Shown: positions 27,643-36,786, counted from the first letter of the stretch. The stretch: 64,000 nucleotides of DNA from Pelagimonas varians (GCF_003208435.1 NZ_QKMF01000003.1:310001-374000), one strand, 5' to 3'. Notes: generated by a model not told the origin, from the sequence alone. Numbers and translations are program-made.

Positions 27643-28170
27643 ATGAACGGACTCTCCAAACCCGTCGTCGGCGCGCCGATACCCGCAATCTCTGTCCCAC
27701 AACTTGGCGGTGGCACAATGAACATCGGGGGCACGGCCGAAGGGTGGACGCTATTTATCGTCTATCGCGGTCGTCATTGTGGCCGTTGCAAGAACTACCT
27801 GAATGGTCTGGAAGCTATGAAGGCTGATTGGGAAGCCGCAGGCTTTACCATCAAAATCGTATCTGCCGATACAGAAGAACGTGCAGCCGCCGACATTGCC
27901 GAGTTCAAGTGGAGCATGGACGTTGGTTACGGTCTAAGCATAGAGCAAATGACCACTCTGGGTCTTTACGTCACCGAACCGGCAAACAACGGCGACGCTG
28001 TCGCCAGATTTTCCGAGCCGGGCATTTTTTGCATCGATCCAGACGGCAATATCGTCGTTGCAGCGATTTCAAACGCCCCTTCGGCACGTCCTGATCTTGT
28101 GCAGTTGCTAGACGGTATGAAGTTCACCATCGCAAACAATCTGCCATTTCGTGGCACTGTCACTGCATAG
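27643..28170 (+). CDS. Peroxiredoxin-like / thioredoxin-fold protein
   Basis: A 175-aa AhpC/TSA-type protein. After an N-terminal VVGAPIPAISVP stretch the strand LFIVYRGRHCGRCKNYL carries C-G-R-C at about residues 47-50, a CxxC pair where typical peroxiredoxins have one peroxidatic Cys. Then come a KIVSADTEE segment and a C-terminal strand FCIDPDGNIV. ATG 27643 has AAAGGA nine nt upstream; the longer frame from 27550 lacks a site. Likely a cytoplasmic redox enzyme; partner unknown. Confidence 0.78.
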   Translation: MNGLSKPVVGAPIPAISVPQLGGGTMNIGGTAEGWTLFIVYRGRHCGRCKNYLNGLEAMKADWEAAGFTIKIVSADTEERAAADIAEFKWSMDVGYGLSIEQMTTLGLYVTEPANNGDAVARFSEPGIFCIDPDGNIVVAAISNAPSARPDLVQLLDGMKFTIANNLPFRGTVTA

Positions 28171-28231
28171 CCGACTGACGTTGGCGACACACAGCCCCTG
28201 TGAATAGTGCGCGGGATCAACGGACAGGCTT

Positions 28232-28800
28232 GTGCGCATGATTTCAACTATGCACCGGTTCGTGAAGCATTTGTCTTGCTCCTGATAGGGGCGTGGCTGA
28301 CCATTCAAATGGCGAGCGTTGCGATGTCACTCGCGTTATTTTGTCCAGTGAACAGGTAGCGTGCGATTGCCTGAGGTTTCTGTCTAAACGACATCATCGA
28401 TATCACGCAGGCACTTAGAAATCCGAACTTGTTGTTGCTCATCGCTTTTGCAGGAGGCGCTGTCGGTGGCTTGTTGATCGCCCGTATGCGGAGGGCGAGA
28501 TCAAATACAGGCGTCGGTTTGCAGTGGTCTTCATTCGGGCCTTCCAAGGGGCACCGCCATTGATGCAATTGTGTCTTGCCGCTTTCGGCCTAACGCTGGG
28601 TTTCAGGTCCAGTTTGTCAAGGCGATGTCGCTTGCCTCTGTCATCGGCACTACCGAATTTGCCCGGGACACGACCGATATCCGACGGTTCGATAATGATG
28701 AAAGCGCTTGCGGCCTCCCACCCATTTATGACCCATAACCATCAGCTGATCCCCGGCAACTTTGATGAAAAGTTCACACTGAAAGAGTTCGGGTGACCAA
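28232..28800 (+). pseudogene. Polar amino acid ABC transporter permease remnant (HisM/GlnP type)
   Basis: Pieces of one permease appear in order in shifting frames. FNYAPVREAFVLLLIGAWLT from 28242 is the N-terminus and first helix; GGAVGGLLIARMRR near 28455-28496 is next. FQGAPPLMQLCLAAFGL near 28540-28590 matches the family's RGTPLLVQL motif, and MSLASVIGTTEFARDT near 28625-28675 is the EAA-type cytoplasmic loop. Stops (for example near 28349) and frame changes make it non-functional. No ATPase or binding-protein partner is nearby. Confidence 0.65.
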
Positions 28801-28828
28801 CGGTAAACGTGCTGTCGGGCACAGCTTT

Positions 28829-29158
28829 TCAAATGGCAACAAGCCGTACGCCCAGTGATGAACCGCCACCGATGACATCCAGCAAGAGGTCGATGTTTGG
28901 GTGCGCGCCGGGGCGCTTTTTCGCATCTGCCGTGTGCTCCGCGAAAACGGCTAATCCATGCGCCGCAGCGATGGCGTCGACAGCATCAAAGTTCTGGCCA
29001 AGATATTTGTATACGGCGAGTGAACCTTGCTTGCCTGCCTGATTTTCGATTGACGCAACAATGGTTCCATTGGAGTCCGTGAGCTCGATACGCGCAAGAC
29101 CATCGATCGATGGCAGAAGTTGCAGATTTTCCTTGAACGAGGCTGTGGGCTGGATCAT
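28829..29158 (-). CDS. DUF2322 family protein
   Basis: A 109-aa protein matching the DUF2322 pattern as I remember it: SFKENLQLLPSI at the N-terminus, GSLAVYKYLGQNF in the middle, and the highly conserved LAVFAEHTADAKKRPGAHPN followed by IDLLLDVI. Function unknown. It stands between a dead permease and a non-coding stretch, with no operon context. The start at 29158 is preceded by AAGA-rich sequence only. Confidence 0.75.
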   Translation of the reverse strand: MIQPTASFKENLQLLPSIDGLARIELTDSNGTIVASIENQAGKQGSLAVYKYLGQNFDAVDAIAAAHGLAVFAEHTADAKKRPGAHPNIDLLLDVIGGGSSLGVRLVAI

Positions 29159-29651
29159 CTTGGAATTCTTTCATGGGTAAGTTCTGCGTGGTGGTTAGCA
29201 GCTCTGACGCGATGGTGCCATTGCGTGTTTTTTTGGGGGGCGTCATGCGCGGCGGTAAAACCTCAAAACCCGCCGTTGTGAACGGTATTTCTCAGACATT
29301 CACACTCACCAAAGATCTGCAAAGCTTGAAAAAGCCGTTTGCCAGGTCGCGAATTGCCCTTGGCCAACTGTTAATCCGTCCGGGCAATGTAACGGGCAAT
29401 ATTGGATCGCTTCATCGGAACAGTTGGCCCCAGCTTACCAGCACGACACAGTCAAATTCTCCGAAACAGATTCCCAGCTTTTTACTGTGAAAGTGGATAC
29501 GATCCAGCCCGCGTGCATTCCAGAAGGGCTGTTTCAATTGGTATTGTTGCCTGGATTGACACATTGGCCAAACTGATTGACCATTAAGGGACGTTCAGGC
29601 GACGATCCCTTCAGCATCCGTGTCCAGTATTGATTTTGAGTGAAGCAAAAT
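29159..29651. other. Region without a recognised gene
   Basis: About 490 bp upstream of the amidohydrolase. A 105-codon plus-strand frame at 29173-29490 has no nameable similarity. The promoter of the amidohydrolase-P450 pair should lie in the right part. Confidence 0.4.
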
Positions 29652-30767
29652 ATGAAAAACACCCTTTTCTACGATAAGGTCCGCAACGCAATTCAGGTTC
29701 ATGGCGGATTTCACAACGCCCATCTGCATCTTGATCGCGCCAACACGCTGGATGACGGAATGGTCGATCAGGGGCGTGTCCAAGTTCTCGAAAGCTCACA
29801 TATCTCGTTGCAGAAAAAGCATGCTTTGATTGCCACCGTTCATGCGGGCCCAGCCTATGACAGCGAGAATCTGCTTGCACGTGTCAGCGATACAACTGAA
29901 GTGATGATTGAAGTCGGCACCCGCCGCGCAGATACAATGGTGGATGTCACGCCGGACAGGGTTGGCCTGACTGCACTTGAAACCATTCAAGGTTACGCCA
30001 AAACCGTTGCAGATCAGATCGAAGTCCAAGCCGCGGCCTATACGCCGCTTGGGTTTAGCGATGACACCCCAGAACAATGGGATGTTTTTCTTCAAGGTGT
30101 TGAAATCGCAAATTTTATCGGATCTTTGCCAGAGGCCGACGACCGTGATGACTACCCGACTCATATCGGATTTGATGAACATTGCCTGCGGATGATTGAA
30201 CTGTGCAAACAGACCGGAAAAATGGTGCATGTCCATACAGACCAGCGCAACATCCCCCAAGAAGACGGCACCGAACGGCTGATAAAATGCCTCCGTCAGG
30301 CCGGAAATCCAGTTGACCGAGGCACCGAACCGCTGATTTGGGCCGTGCACATGATCTCGCCTTCAACCTATGATCAGCCGCGTTGGGATGCCTTCGTTGA
30401 AGGTATGTTAGAGTGCAATATTGGTGTGATTTCGTGTCCTTCGGCTGCGGTTGGTATGCGGGCAATTCGGCCGCTGATGACGCCAAACGGCAATGCTATT
30501 CCGCGGATCCTTGAATTGGCCGCAGCGGGTGTTCCCATCCGGCTTGGCTCTGACAATGTTGCGGATATGTGTTCCCCTTCGACCACGGCTGATCTGATGG
30601 ACGAAGTCTTTATTCTGTCTGCTGCCATCCGTTTCTATCAGCCCGAAATCTTGGCGAAACTGGCTTCTGGTACTGTTCTGACAGCGGACGAACGGGCCAC
30701 AATCCTCGATCACTTGGAAAAAAACGATGTGGAAGTTTCGAAAGTGGTTCAACGCTGGGCCACGTGA
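29652..30767 (+). CDS. Amidohydrolase of the cytosine deaminase group
   Basis: A TIM-barrel metal-dependent hydrolase of about 371 aa. HAHLHLDRAN-like sequence near residue 20 (NAHLHLDRA) gives the HxH metal site, HVHTDQRN near residue 192 the barrel strand-5 His, VHMIS the strand-6 His, and LGSDNVADM near residue 300 the metal-binding Asp. The N-terminal metal site so close to the start and the LDRA motif resemble cytosine deaminase-like enzymes that hydrolyse amino groups or amides on rings. ATG 29652 has GAAG 6 nt upstream; GTG 29640 is an alternative. The gene overlaps the P450 gene by 41 nt, so the two are probably co-translated; the actual substrate is not inferable. Confidence 0.8.
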   Translation: MKNTLFYDKVRNAIQVHGGFHNAHLHLDRANTLDDGMVDQGRVQVLESSHISLQKKHALIATVHAGPAYDSENLLARVSDTTEVMIEVGTRRADTMVDVTPDRVGLTALETIQGYAKTVADQIEVQAAAYTPLGFSDDTPEQWDVFLQGVEIANFIGSLPEADDRDDYPTHIGFDEHCLRMIELCKQTGKMVHVHTDQRNIPQEDGTERLIKCLRQAGNPVDRGTEPLIWAVHMISPSTYDQPRWDAFVEGMLECNIGVISCPSAAVGMRAIRPLMTPNGNAIPRILELAAAGVPIRLGSDNVADMCSPSTTADLMDEVFILSAAIRFYQPEILAKLASGTVLTADERATILDHLEKNDVEVSKVVQRWAT

Positions 30768-31956
30768 GCCGCTACCTCTTCCGGAGGGGGCATTTGACCT
30801 CTTGATGCCCGAGTTTGTGGCCGATCCCAATTCGTTTTACAAACAAATGCGGGCCCAACGCCCCTTGGCTGAAATAAAGCAAGGCGGGTATCTACTGACC
30901 CGTCACACGGATATTGTCGCGGCCTTTTCGAACCGCGATCTGGGCAACAGACCGTCGCGGTTTTCGGTGTTGTCTGCGCGCAATCGCGGCAAATACCTTG
31001 CCGCCGAGGTCGCCGGGAACATTCCGCCCTTTCAGGACATGCCTGATCATCGCCTGTCTCGTCGGGCATTGGTGTCAGCCACATTGAAAACAGCCAAAGA
31101 ACAAACCCCATCGGTTTTTTCCAGCGCTCAAGATTGTGTCGCCCAGCAGCCATGTGGCGCAGTCGAGTTAATCTCAGCCATCGCGTCTCCCTTTGCGCTA
31201 GAAACCGGCGCGGCTCTGGTTGGGTTTGAAGCCGACCTAGAAGAGTTAAAACGCTTGTCCACGGCCTTTTTCTTGCTCTTTGCACCCATTGCAAACATGA
31301 CAGAGTTTCAGGCCACAAATCAGGAGCTGGCCCGAGCCCGCCACCTGTTAAGCGACGCGTTGAAACAACGCCGGGCTGAAGCGCGCGGCGACGTCATCAG
31401 CCGATTGATCGAATTTCAACGCATGGAACCGGAACTAACTGACGCACAGATTCTTGATTGCGCCTTGCTGGTTTTCGCGGATGCTGTTGAGAACATCGAA
31501 GCGGGGATTGCCAGCTTGATCCACCGATTTCTGACCACCCCCGGCTTTGCGGAAATGCACCGCGAAGTCTCGGTCGAGCATCTGGTCCAAGAGGGGTTGC
31601 GTCTGGATACTCCGGCCCAAACGATCCCACGCGTTGCGAAATGCGATACAGAAATCTGCGGTCAAATGATTGCCCAAGGCACGCCCGTTTTGCTGGCCCT
31701 CGCAAGTGCCAATCGGGATGAAACGGTCATTCCCGATCCTGATACTTTTAATCCTCTGCGCGACAACTCAGCAATTTCGTTTGGGATGGGGCGGCATAGT
31801 TGTATTGGTGAACACATGGGGAAAACCATGATTGCCGCGATGGTGTCTGCTTTGCTCGAACGGGGGGTCACCCTTGCCAATCCCGCGGAACAGATCAGCT
31901 ATCACGCCCGCATCGGGCATCGTTGGCCTAATCATCTTGCCATTGTTTTGCGGTAA
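30727..31956 (+). CDS. Cytochrome P450
   Basis: Soluble bacterial P450 of 409 aa. The heme-binding loop FGMGRHSCIGEH gives Cys359 as the thiolate ligand; EGLR around residue 290 is the ExxR motif; and a C-helix HRLSRR follows MPD near residue 106. The I helix reads FADAVENIEAG (about residues 250-260) and lacks the usual acid-threonine pair, which is unusual. The start overlaps the amidohydrolase gene by 41 nt. Its 3' end overlaps the convergent adenylation-enzyme gene by 29 nt. Redox partners are not encoded nearby. Likely tailors a product of the neighbouring acyl-activating enzyme; this is inference from proximity. Confidence 0.92.
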   Translation: MWKFRKWFNAGPREPLPLPEGAFDLLMPEFVADPNSFYKQMRAQRPLAEIKQGGYLLTRHTDIVAAFSNRDLGNRPSRFSVLSARNRGKYLAAEVAGNIPPFQDMPDHRLSRRALVSATLKTAKEQTPSVFSSAQDCVAQQPCGAVELISAIASPFALETGAALVGFEADLEELKRLSTAFFLLFAPIANMTEFQATNQELARARHLLSDALKQRRAEARGDVISRLIEFQRMEPELTDAQILDCALLVFADAVENIEAGIASLIHRFLTTPGFAEMHREVSVEHLVQEGLRLDTPAQTIPRVAKCDTEICGQMIAQGTPVLLALASANRDETVIPDPDTFNPLRDNSAISFGMGRHSCIGEHMGKTMIAAMVSALLERGVTLANPAEQISYHARIGHRWPNHLAIVLR

Positions 31957-34711
31957 ACGGATTGGCCCAGATCATCCGGCCATTTCCGCGCGCGAGCGCT
32001 CCGCCAAAGTGGCCATACCCTTCATCGATCATCTCGGCTGCAATCATCAACGGTAGACCCGTTGCAGGATACCGCAACGCAAAGGTTACTTCCAACTTTT
32101 GGCCTGGGGCCACAGCCCGATCAAGCGGTTGGTAATACACCATACGACAGCGGTTGAAGCCGTCTAGATTTTTGAGATGCACCGCAATGCCCAGTCCGCT
32201 TTGATGATTTGGATCCCATTGAACCGCACTGGTATTGGTCACGCAGACGCGCACTTCGCCGGGGGCCTCTCTCGACAGGAACCGCGGCGATGAAATGGAA
32301 AAGTCACAAGACCAAGCTGTTTCGCGTTGATCATAGGCCAGCTCGGAAACAGGCTGCGGGATAGGTAGGGGTGTGCCGCTCAATGCCTGTTTTATAGCAT
32401 CAATCACCGGATCCAAAAACTCGGCCTTTGTTAGCTCGGCATGCGAACACGCTAAGTTAAGTCCCAGCGCGCCGTTTGGGTGCAATTGTGCAAAAGCGCG
32501 GGTTGGATCGTGGAACCACATGGCTGCAGATCTGCGTCTGGACCGACTGAAGCCATGGATTACAGGGAATTGCGTTGGCGTGGAAAACCAGTAATCCAGC
32601 GACACAAACAGTCGGACTTCGCGCCCCGTTTCTTCAAGGCGTCTGGCCACTAAATCAAAGATGTCAGCCCCTGCACATAGCCCAACCAAGACCAAAGCCC
32701 CCTCCGGTTGCAGCGCGTTGATTTCGTCGTAATAGCGATCCGCCAAAAAAGCGCAATCCGCGTCGGTCCGGTTGGGGTAGAGGTGTAGTGAACGCATTGT
32801 ATAGATCGGGTGCTTCCCGCCAAACCTTGCCTGAACAGGTTGGTTTTCCCCTTGGGAGCAAAAAAAGATCGGGTGCCCTTGGGCCAAAAGGTTTAGCCCG
32901 AAAACGAGACCATCCCGGCCCTGTTTTTGCCCCTTCCAACCCAGTGTTTTTTGCCGTTGAAATTCCAGAACCGGGTTGGTTTGGGGCGCGGCATCCACTT
33001 TGTTGCTTTGTTCAAAATTCTGGACAAATCCGCCAAAAGTTGGCGCATCATAGAGCATGGTTTGAGAAACTGTCCGCCCCATTGCCTTTTCAACTTCAAC
33101 AAGGAATTCAGCCGCAATCAGGCTGTCCCCGCCACTGTCGAAAAAATCGTCTTCGAAGCGCGGCAGCTCCCCTTGTAAAAATGACTGCCAGATCTGGGCG
33201 ATTTGCCGTTGCCGCGCAGTATAGACGGTGGCTTCCGCAGATTTCGGAGAGTGAGTTTGGATCAAGGCAAGTTTGTCGGTTTTACCGCTGCCTAACCTTG
33301 GCATCTCATCAAGAATCTGAACATCGCGCGGCATCTTGTATTCAGCCAGTTCAGATCTCAGATGCTCCAAAATATTCGACTTGGACACGGTGCAATCAAG
33401 TTTCAAAACAACGGCCAGCCCGACCTGTTCACCCAGTGTTGGATGTGGGAGAGCAAAGCTGGCGGCTTGCATGACATTCGGAGAGGTCAGCGCTGCGCGT
33501 TCAATTTCAACCGGCGAAATTTTCTCACCGCCGCGATTGATCATCTCTTTTTTTCGACCTGTCAGAAACAAATATCCGTCAGCGTCTAGGTAGCCCAAAT
33601 CTCCGGTTCGAAACCAATCTCCAAAGAAGCTGTCATTGCGATCGGCCCCTTCATAGCCCGAGGTTACTGTCGGTCCTTGAACGCAGACCTCGCCGATTTT
33701 GGTGTTCTCAACAGGGTTCCCGTGGCTGTCAACAATAACAAGCATTGCCCCATCCGCCCGCCCGACGCTTTGTTGTTTCCGCGCGGCCGGAGGAAGAGGA
33801 TTGGAGGCAACTTGCCCGGCGGTTTCTGTTAGGCCATAAATTTGTATGACCGGAACACCGCCCATGCCGGTTTCGCTTGCCACCTGCAAATCCGGTGCCA
33901 AATCAGCGGAAACAGACCGAACAAAGCGCAGGTCCGCGCAATTGTCGGCAAGTTGCTCAGTAGACCAAGTCGACAAACACCTTGCCAGCATTGTAGGGAC
34001 CAGTTGCATCCATGTGGCCTTCCCGATCTTCAAACCCCGGGCAAGCGCTTGGGGTGATTGCTGCGGGCAAAACACGACGCCGCCGCCGCTGACCATAGGT
34101 GCGAGGAACAAATCAACCAAAGCCCCGATGTGAAACATTGGCAAAGCGTGAAGAGCGCGATCAGATGGCGAGAGTTTGAGCGTTTGGGAAATGGTGTGTG
34201 CGGATAAAATGAGCTGGGACATGTCCAATGGCACGGTTTTCGGGTTCCCAGTCGAGCCGGAGGTCAAGAGCAACAATCCTGCGGTGCCAGCCTTGCTTTT
34301 TGCTGGTGGCAATCCTCGATCCGACACTTCGATCCTGACATCATCGCCAATTCTAACTTTGAGAATGGGGCACCCAAATTCAGGTATCTCTATACCAGTT
34401 TCGACGATCAGAACGTCAAGCTGGGCGCTATCGACAAGCGCTGCGATTTCATTGGGTGACAACGCTGGGTTGACGGGCAGCACACGGACGCAATCCGTCA
34501 AAGCCAACATCATAAGCGGTACTTTTGCGTTTTGTGGGGCGACGATCCCAACTCTATGCCGTCCGGTCATCCCCAAGTCTGCAATCTGCGACCGTAGATC
34601 TTCCACTATGGACAGGCAGTCATGAGCATTCAAAGTGTGGCCACTTTCGTCCACAATGTGAAACGTGGACGGAGATGCTTTTAATACCGAATAAAACGTT
34701 TTTGGTTCCAA
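31928..34711 (-). CDS. NRPS-like enzyme: adenylation - carrier - cysteine-type thioesterase - beta-sandwich
   Basis: A 927-aa multidomain protein. Adenylation domain about 1-500 with LLTSGSTGNPKT, YGLTETAG, WFRTGDLGYLD, GRKKEMINRGGEK and a C-terminal GSGKTDK. The PMFHIGALV stretch fits acyl/aryl-acid ligases better than amino-acid-activating domains. Carrier domain about 515-585 with DDFFDSGGDSLIA (Ser phosphopantetheine site). Thioesterase about 600-790 where the nucleophile elbow is G-L-C679-A-G instead of GxSxG. A final ~130-residue Ig-like beta-sandwich (V.NTS..QW, DEGYGHF) resembles domains seen on glycan-related enzymes. The only workable start is a TTG at 34711, without a clear ribosome binding site. 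It probably activates a carboxylic acid and releases a modified ester, lactone or dimer. Confidence 0.88.
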   Translation of the reverse strand: MEPKTFYSVLKASPSTFHIVDESGHTLNAHDCLSIVEDLRSQIADLGMTGRHRVGIVAPQNAKVPLMMLALTDCVRVLPVNPALSPNEIAALVDSAQLDVLIVETGIEIPEFGCPILKVRIGDDVRIEVSDRGLPPAKSKAGTAGLLLLTSGSTGNPKTVPLDMSQLILSAHTISQTLKLSPSDRALHALPMFHIGALVDLFLAPMVSGGGVVFCPQQSPQALARGLKIGKATWMQLVPTMLARCLSTWSTEQLADNCADLRFVRSVSADLAPDLQVASETGMGGVPVIQIYGLTETAGQVASNPLPPAARKQQSVGRADGAMLVIVDSHGNPVENTKIGEVCVQGPTVTSGYEGADRNDSFFGDWFRTGDLGYLDADGYLFLTGRKKEMINRGGEKISPVEIERAALTSPNVMQAASFALPHPTLGEQVGLAVVLKLDCTVSKSNILEHLRSELAEYKMPRDVQILDEMPRLGSGKTDKLALIQTHSPKSAEATVYTARQRQIAQIWQSFLQGELPRFEDDFFDSGGDSLIAAEFLVEVEKAMGRTVSQTMLYDAPTFGGFVQNFEQSNKVDAAPQTNPVLEFQRQKTLGWKGQKQGRDGLVFGLNLLAQGHPIFFCSQGENQPVQARFGGKHPIYTMRSLHLYPNRTDADCAFLADRYYDEINALQPEGALVLVGLCAGADIFDLVARRLEETGREVRLFVSLDYWFSTPTQFPVIHGFSRSRRRSAAMWFHDPTRAFAQLHPNGALGLNLACSHAELTKAEFLDPVIDAIKQALSGTPLPIPQPVSELAYDQRETAWSCDFSISSPRFLSREAPGEVRVCVTNTSAVQWDPNHQSGLGIAVHLKNLDGFNRCRMVYYQPLDRAVAPGQKLEVTFALRYPATGLPLMIAAEMIDEGYGHFGGALARGNGRMIWANPFTAKQWQDD

Positions 34712-35123
34712 AGTAGGATGCCCATGTTTGTAAAATACAACTGGCAGCAGCCATAAGCAGACCGCTTAAAACAGTGTAAAAAGCATGGTAAACGGACGCA
34801 AGGAGGCAAATCTCCATTTAGGAAACTTGTATTGGAGCATCTGCAAACCCCGTTTTGGCCATTTCTGACCTTGGTGTCTGTCCACTAAAGGGCCTGACGC
34901 AGAGTGGACACTTGGGTCAGCTGCGACAGGACCAGCTGTTTTCCAGAACTGAAGGGATGTCGGTGTAGGGGCGCCAAAGTTCGCCACCGCCTTAATGGCG
35001 CGGATTTCGGCAATGGCTTTGTTAAAATGCACTGGCTGTCAATGCATCGTCGCGATGGGGCACGATGCGCGTTCTTGTCTCTGAACGTTATGGGGAAACA
35101 GGCCCTTGGGGCAAAAACCACAA
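34712..35123. other. Intergenic region between the NRPS-like gene and the dehydrogenase terminator
   Basis: About 410 bp. It should hold the promoter of the NRPS-like gene. No protein frame in it resembles a known family; I see no RNA gene. Confidence 0.4.
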
Positions 35124-35152
35124 GAAAACGGCCCGACAATAAAGCCGGGCCG
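35124..35152 (-). terminator. Intrinsic terminator of the dddC/mmsA-like gene
   Basis: On the minus strand, a CGGCCC / GGGCCG stem (35147-35152 and 35130-35135) is followed by TTTTCTTG. It lies 35 nt past the stop codon of the dehydrogenase. Confidence 0.7.
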
Positions 35153-35186
35153 CTCGGGATTTTTGCTCCGCATATTTGCGCCGGTT

Positions 35187-36689
35187 TTAGCCAAGCGTTG
35201 GCATTGTGAATTCCGGGTCAGTGCGTTGACCGCTGGGCCAGCGGGTCGTTGTGGTCTTGATGCGGGTGTAGAACCGCACGCCTTCCATCCCGTGCATATG
35301 ATGCTCGCCAAAGATCGAAGACTTCCAACCACCAAATGAATGATAAGCCATGGGCACTGGGATCGGCACGTTGACCCCGATCATGCCCACTTCGACATCC
35401 TGGCTGAACGAACGCGCTGTGTCGCCGTCACGGGTAAAGATCGCCGTTCCGTTGGCATATTCATGGCTATGCACCAGATCGAGCGCGTCTTGATAGGAAT
35501 TGCGGCGCACGACCGAAAGCACCGGACCAAAGATTTCCTCTTTCCAGACGGTCATGTCAGGCGTGACATTATCCAAAAGCGTACCGCCAAGAAAATAGCC
35601 ACCTTCATAGCCCTGCATCTCTTGATTGAAACCACGGCCATCCACGACGACTTTTGCGCCTTCGGTTTCGCCGGTATCGATGTATCCACGCACTTTGGCG
35701 AGGTGTTGTTGCGTGACGAGCGGACCCATGTCAGACGTTTTGTCTGTGGTCGGACCAATCTTTAGCGCGTTGATCTTGGGCACCATGATGTCAATCAGAG
35801 CATCGGCGACGGCATCCGTTACCGGAACAGCCACGGAAATCGCCATGCAGCGTTCGCCTGCTGAGCCATAAGCCGCCCCCATCAGCGCGTTGGCGGTCAT
35901 TTCCAGATCGGCATCCGGCATGATGATTGCGTGATTTTTAGCTCCGCCAAGGGCCTGAACACGTTTTCTGTTGGCTGTGCCCGTTTGGTGAATGTATTGC
36001 GCAATTGGGGTTGAACCGACAAAGCTGACCGCTTTGACATCCGGGTTGTGCAACAGCGCGTCAACGGCTTCTTTGTCACCGTTAACCACGTTAAAGACAC
36101 CATCTGGCAAGCCGGCTTCGGTCAGCCACTCGGCCAGTTTCAAAGAGGCTGAGGGCACACGCTCGGATGGCTTCAGTACGAAAGTATTGCCTGTCACCAG
36201 TGCAACAGGGAACATCCACATGGGCACCATGGCGGGGAAGTTGAACGGCGTGATACCCGCACAAACACCAAGCGCCTGACGGATGTTGTGGCTGTCGACC
36301 ACGGACCCGACGTTCTCGGAAAACTCGCCCTTCATAAAGCTTGGCGCACTAACTGCAAATTCGACGACTTCCAGACCTCGGGTCACTTCACCCACGGCAT
36401 CGTCATGGGTTTTACCATGCTCCGAAGCCAAGATAGACGCCAGTTCGTCGGCCCGTTCCCACAAGATGTTTTTGAATTTGTCCAAGATCCGTGCGCGGCG
36501 CAGTACAGGTGTCTTTGACCATTTCGGCCATGCAGCCTTTGCTGCGGCGACGGCACCATTGACTTCGTCGGTCGAAGCCAATGGCACGTCACGCTCGGAT
36601 GCGCCAATCGCAGGGTTGAAGACAGGTTGTGACCGGCCAGATGTGCCCTGCACATGTGCGCCGTTAATGTAGTGGGTCAGTTCGGGCAT
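35187..36689 (-). CDS. mmsA: CoA-acylating methylmalonate/malonate semialdehyde dehydrogenase (DddC/MmsA-type)
   Basis: Aldehyde dehydrogenase of 500 aa. Family marks: ITPFNFPAMVPMWMFP (about 142-157), the NAD-binding FVGSTPIA, QALGGAKNH, and GSAGERCMAIS with catalytic Cys281. The GERCMA context and the lack of the usual general-base Glu region are typical of CoA-acylating MmsA. MmsA proteins turn methylmalonate or malonate semialdehyde into propionyl- or acetyl-CoA plus CO2. Next to a DddD, a BCCT transporter and a GMC dehydrogenase this is best read as DddC, finishing oxidation of the C3 moiety of DMSP. It is divergent from a LysR gene; AGGAGG-like sequence precedes the start. Confidence 0.9.
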   Translation of the reverse strand: MPELTHYINGAHVQGTSGRSQPVFNPAIGASERDVPLASTDEVNGAVAAAKAAWPKWSKTPVLRRARILDKFKNILWERADELASILASEHGKTHDDAVGEVTRGLEVVEFAVSAPSFMKGEFSENVGSVVDSHNIRQALGVCAGITPFNFPAMVPMWMFPVALVTGNTFVLKPSERVPSASLKLAEWLTEAGLPDGVFNVVNGDKEAVDALLHNPDVKAVSFVGSTPIAQYIHQTGTANRKRVQALGGAKNHAIIMPDADLEMTANALMGAAYGSAGERCMAISVAVPVTDAVADALIDIMVPKINALKIGPTTDKTSDMGPLVTQQHLAKVRGYIDTGETEGAKVVVDGRGFNQEMQGYEGGYFLGGTLLDNVTPDMTVWKEEIFGPVLSVVRRNSYQDALDLVHSHEYANGTAIFTRDGDTARSFSQDVEVGMIGVNVPIPVPMAYHSFGGWKSSIFGEHHMHGMEGVRFYTRIKTTTTRWPSGQRTDPEFTMPTLG

Positions 36690-36786
36690 GTGTTCCTCCT
36701 AATGTGTGGCCCATCACATACGCCCGTGCTACATTCAAAAATATATACAATAGTGATGAACCGTTATCCGAAAATGGGTGTTATCG

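Noticed and set aside
29173-29490. 105-codon frame between DUF2322 and the amidohydrolase
   Set aside because: No recognised motif and low-complexity Ser/Lys tail; not enough to call a gene.
31928-34711. Bona fide modular NRPS
   Set aside because: No condensation domain, and the adenylation core resembles acyl-acid ligases; described as NRPS-like only.
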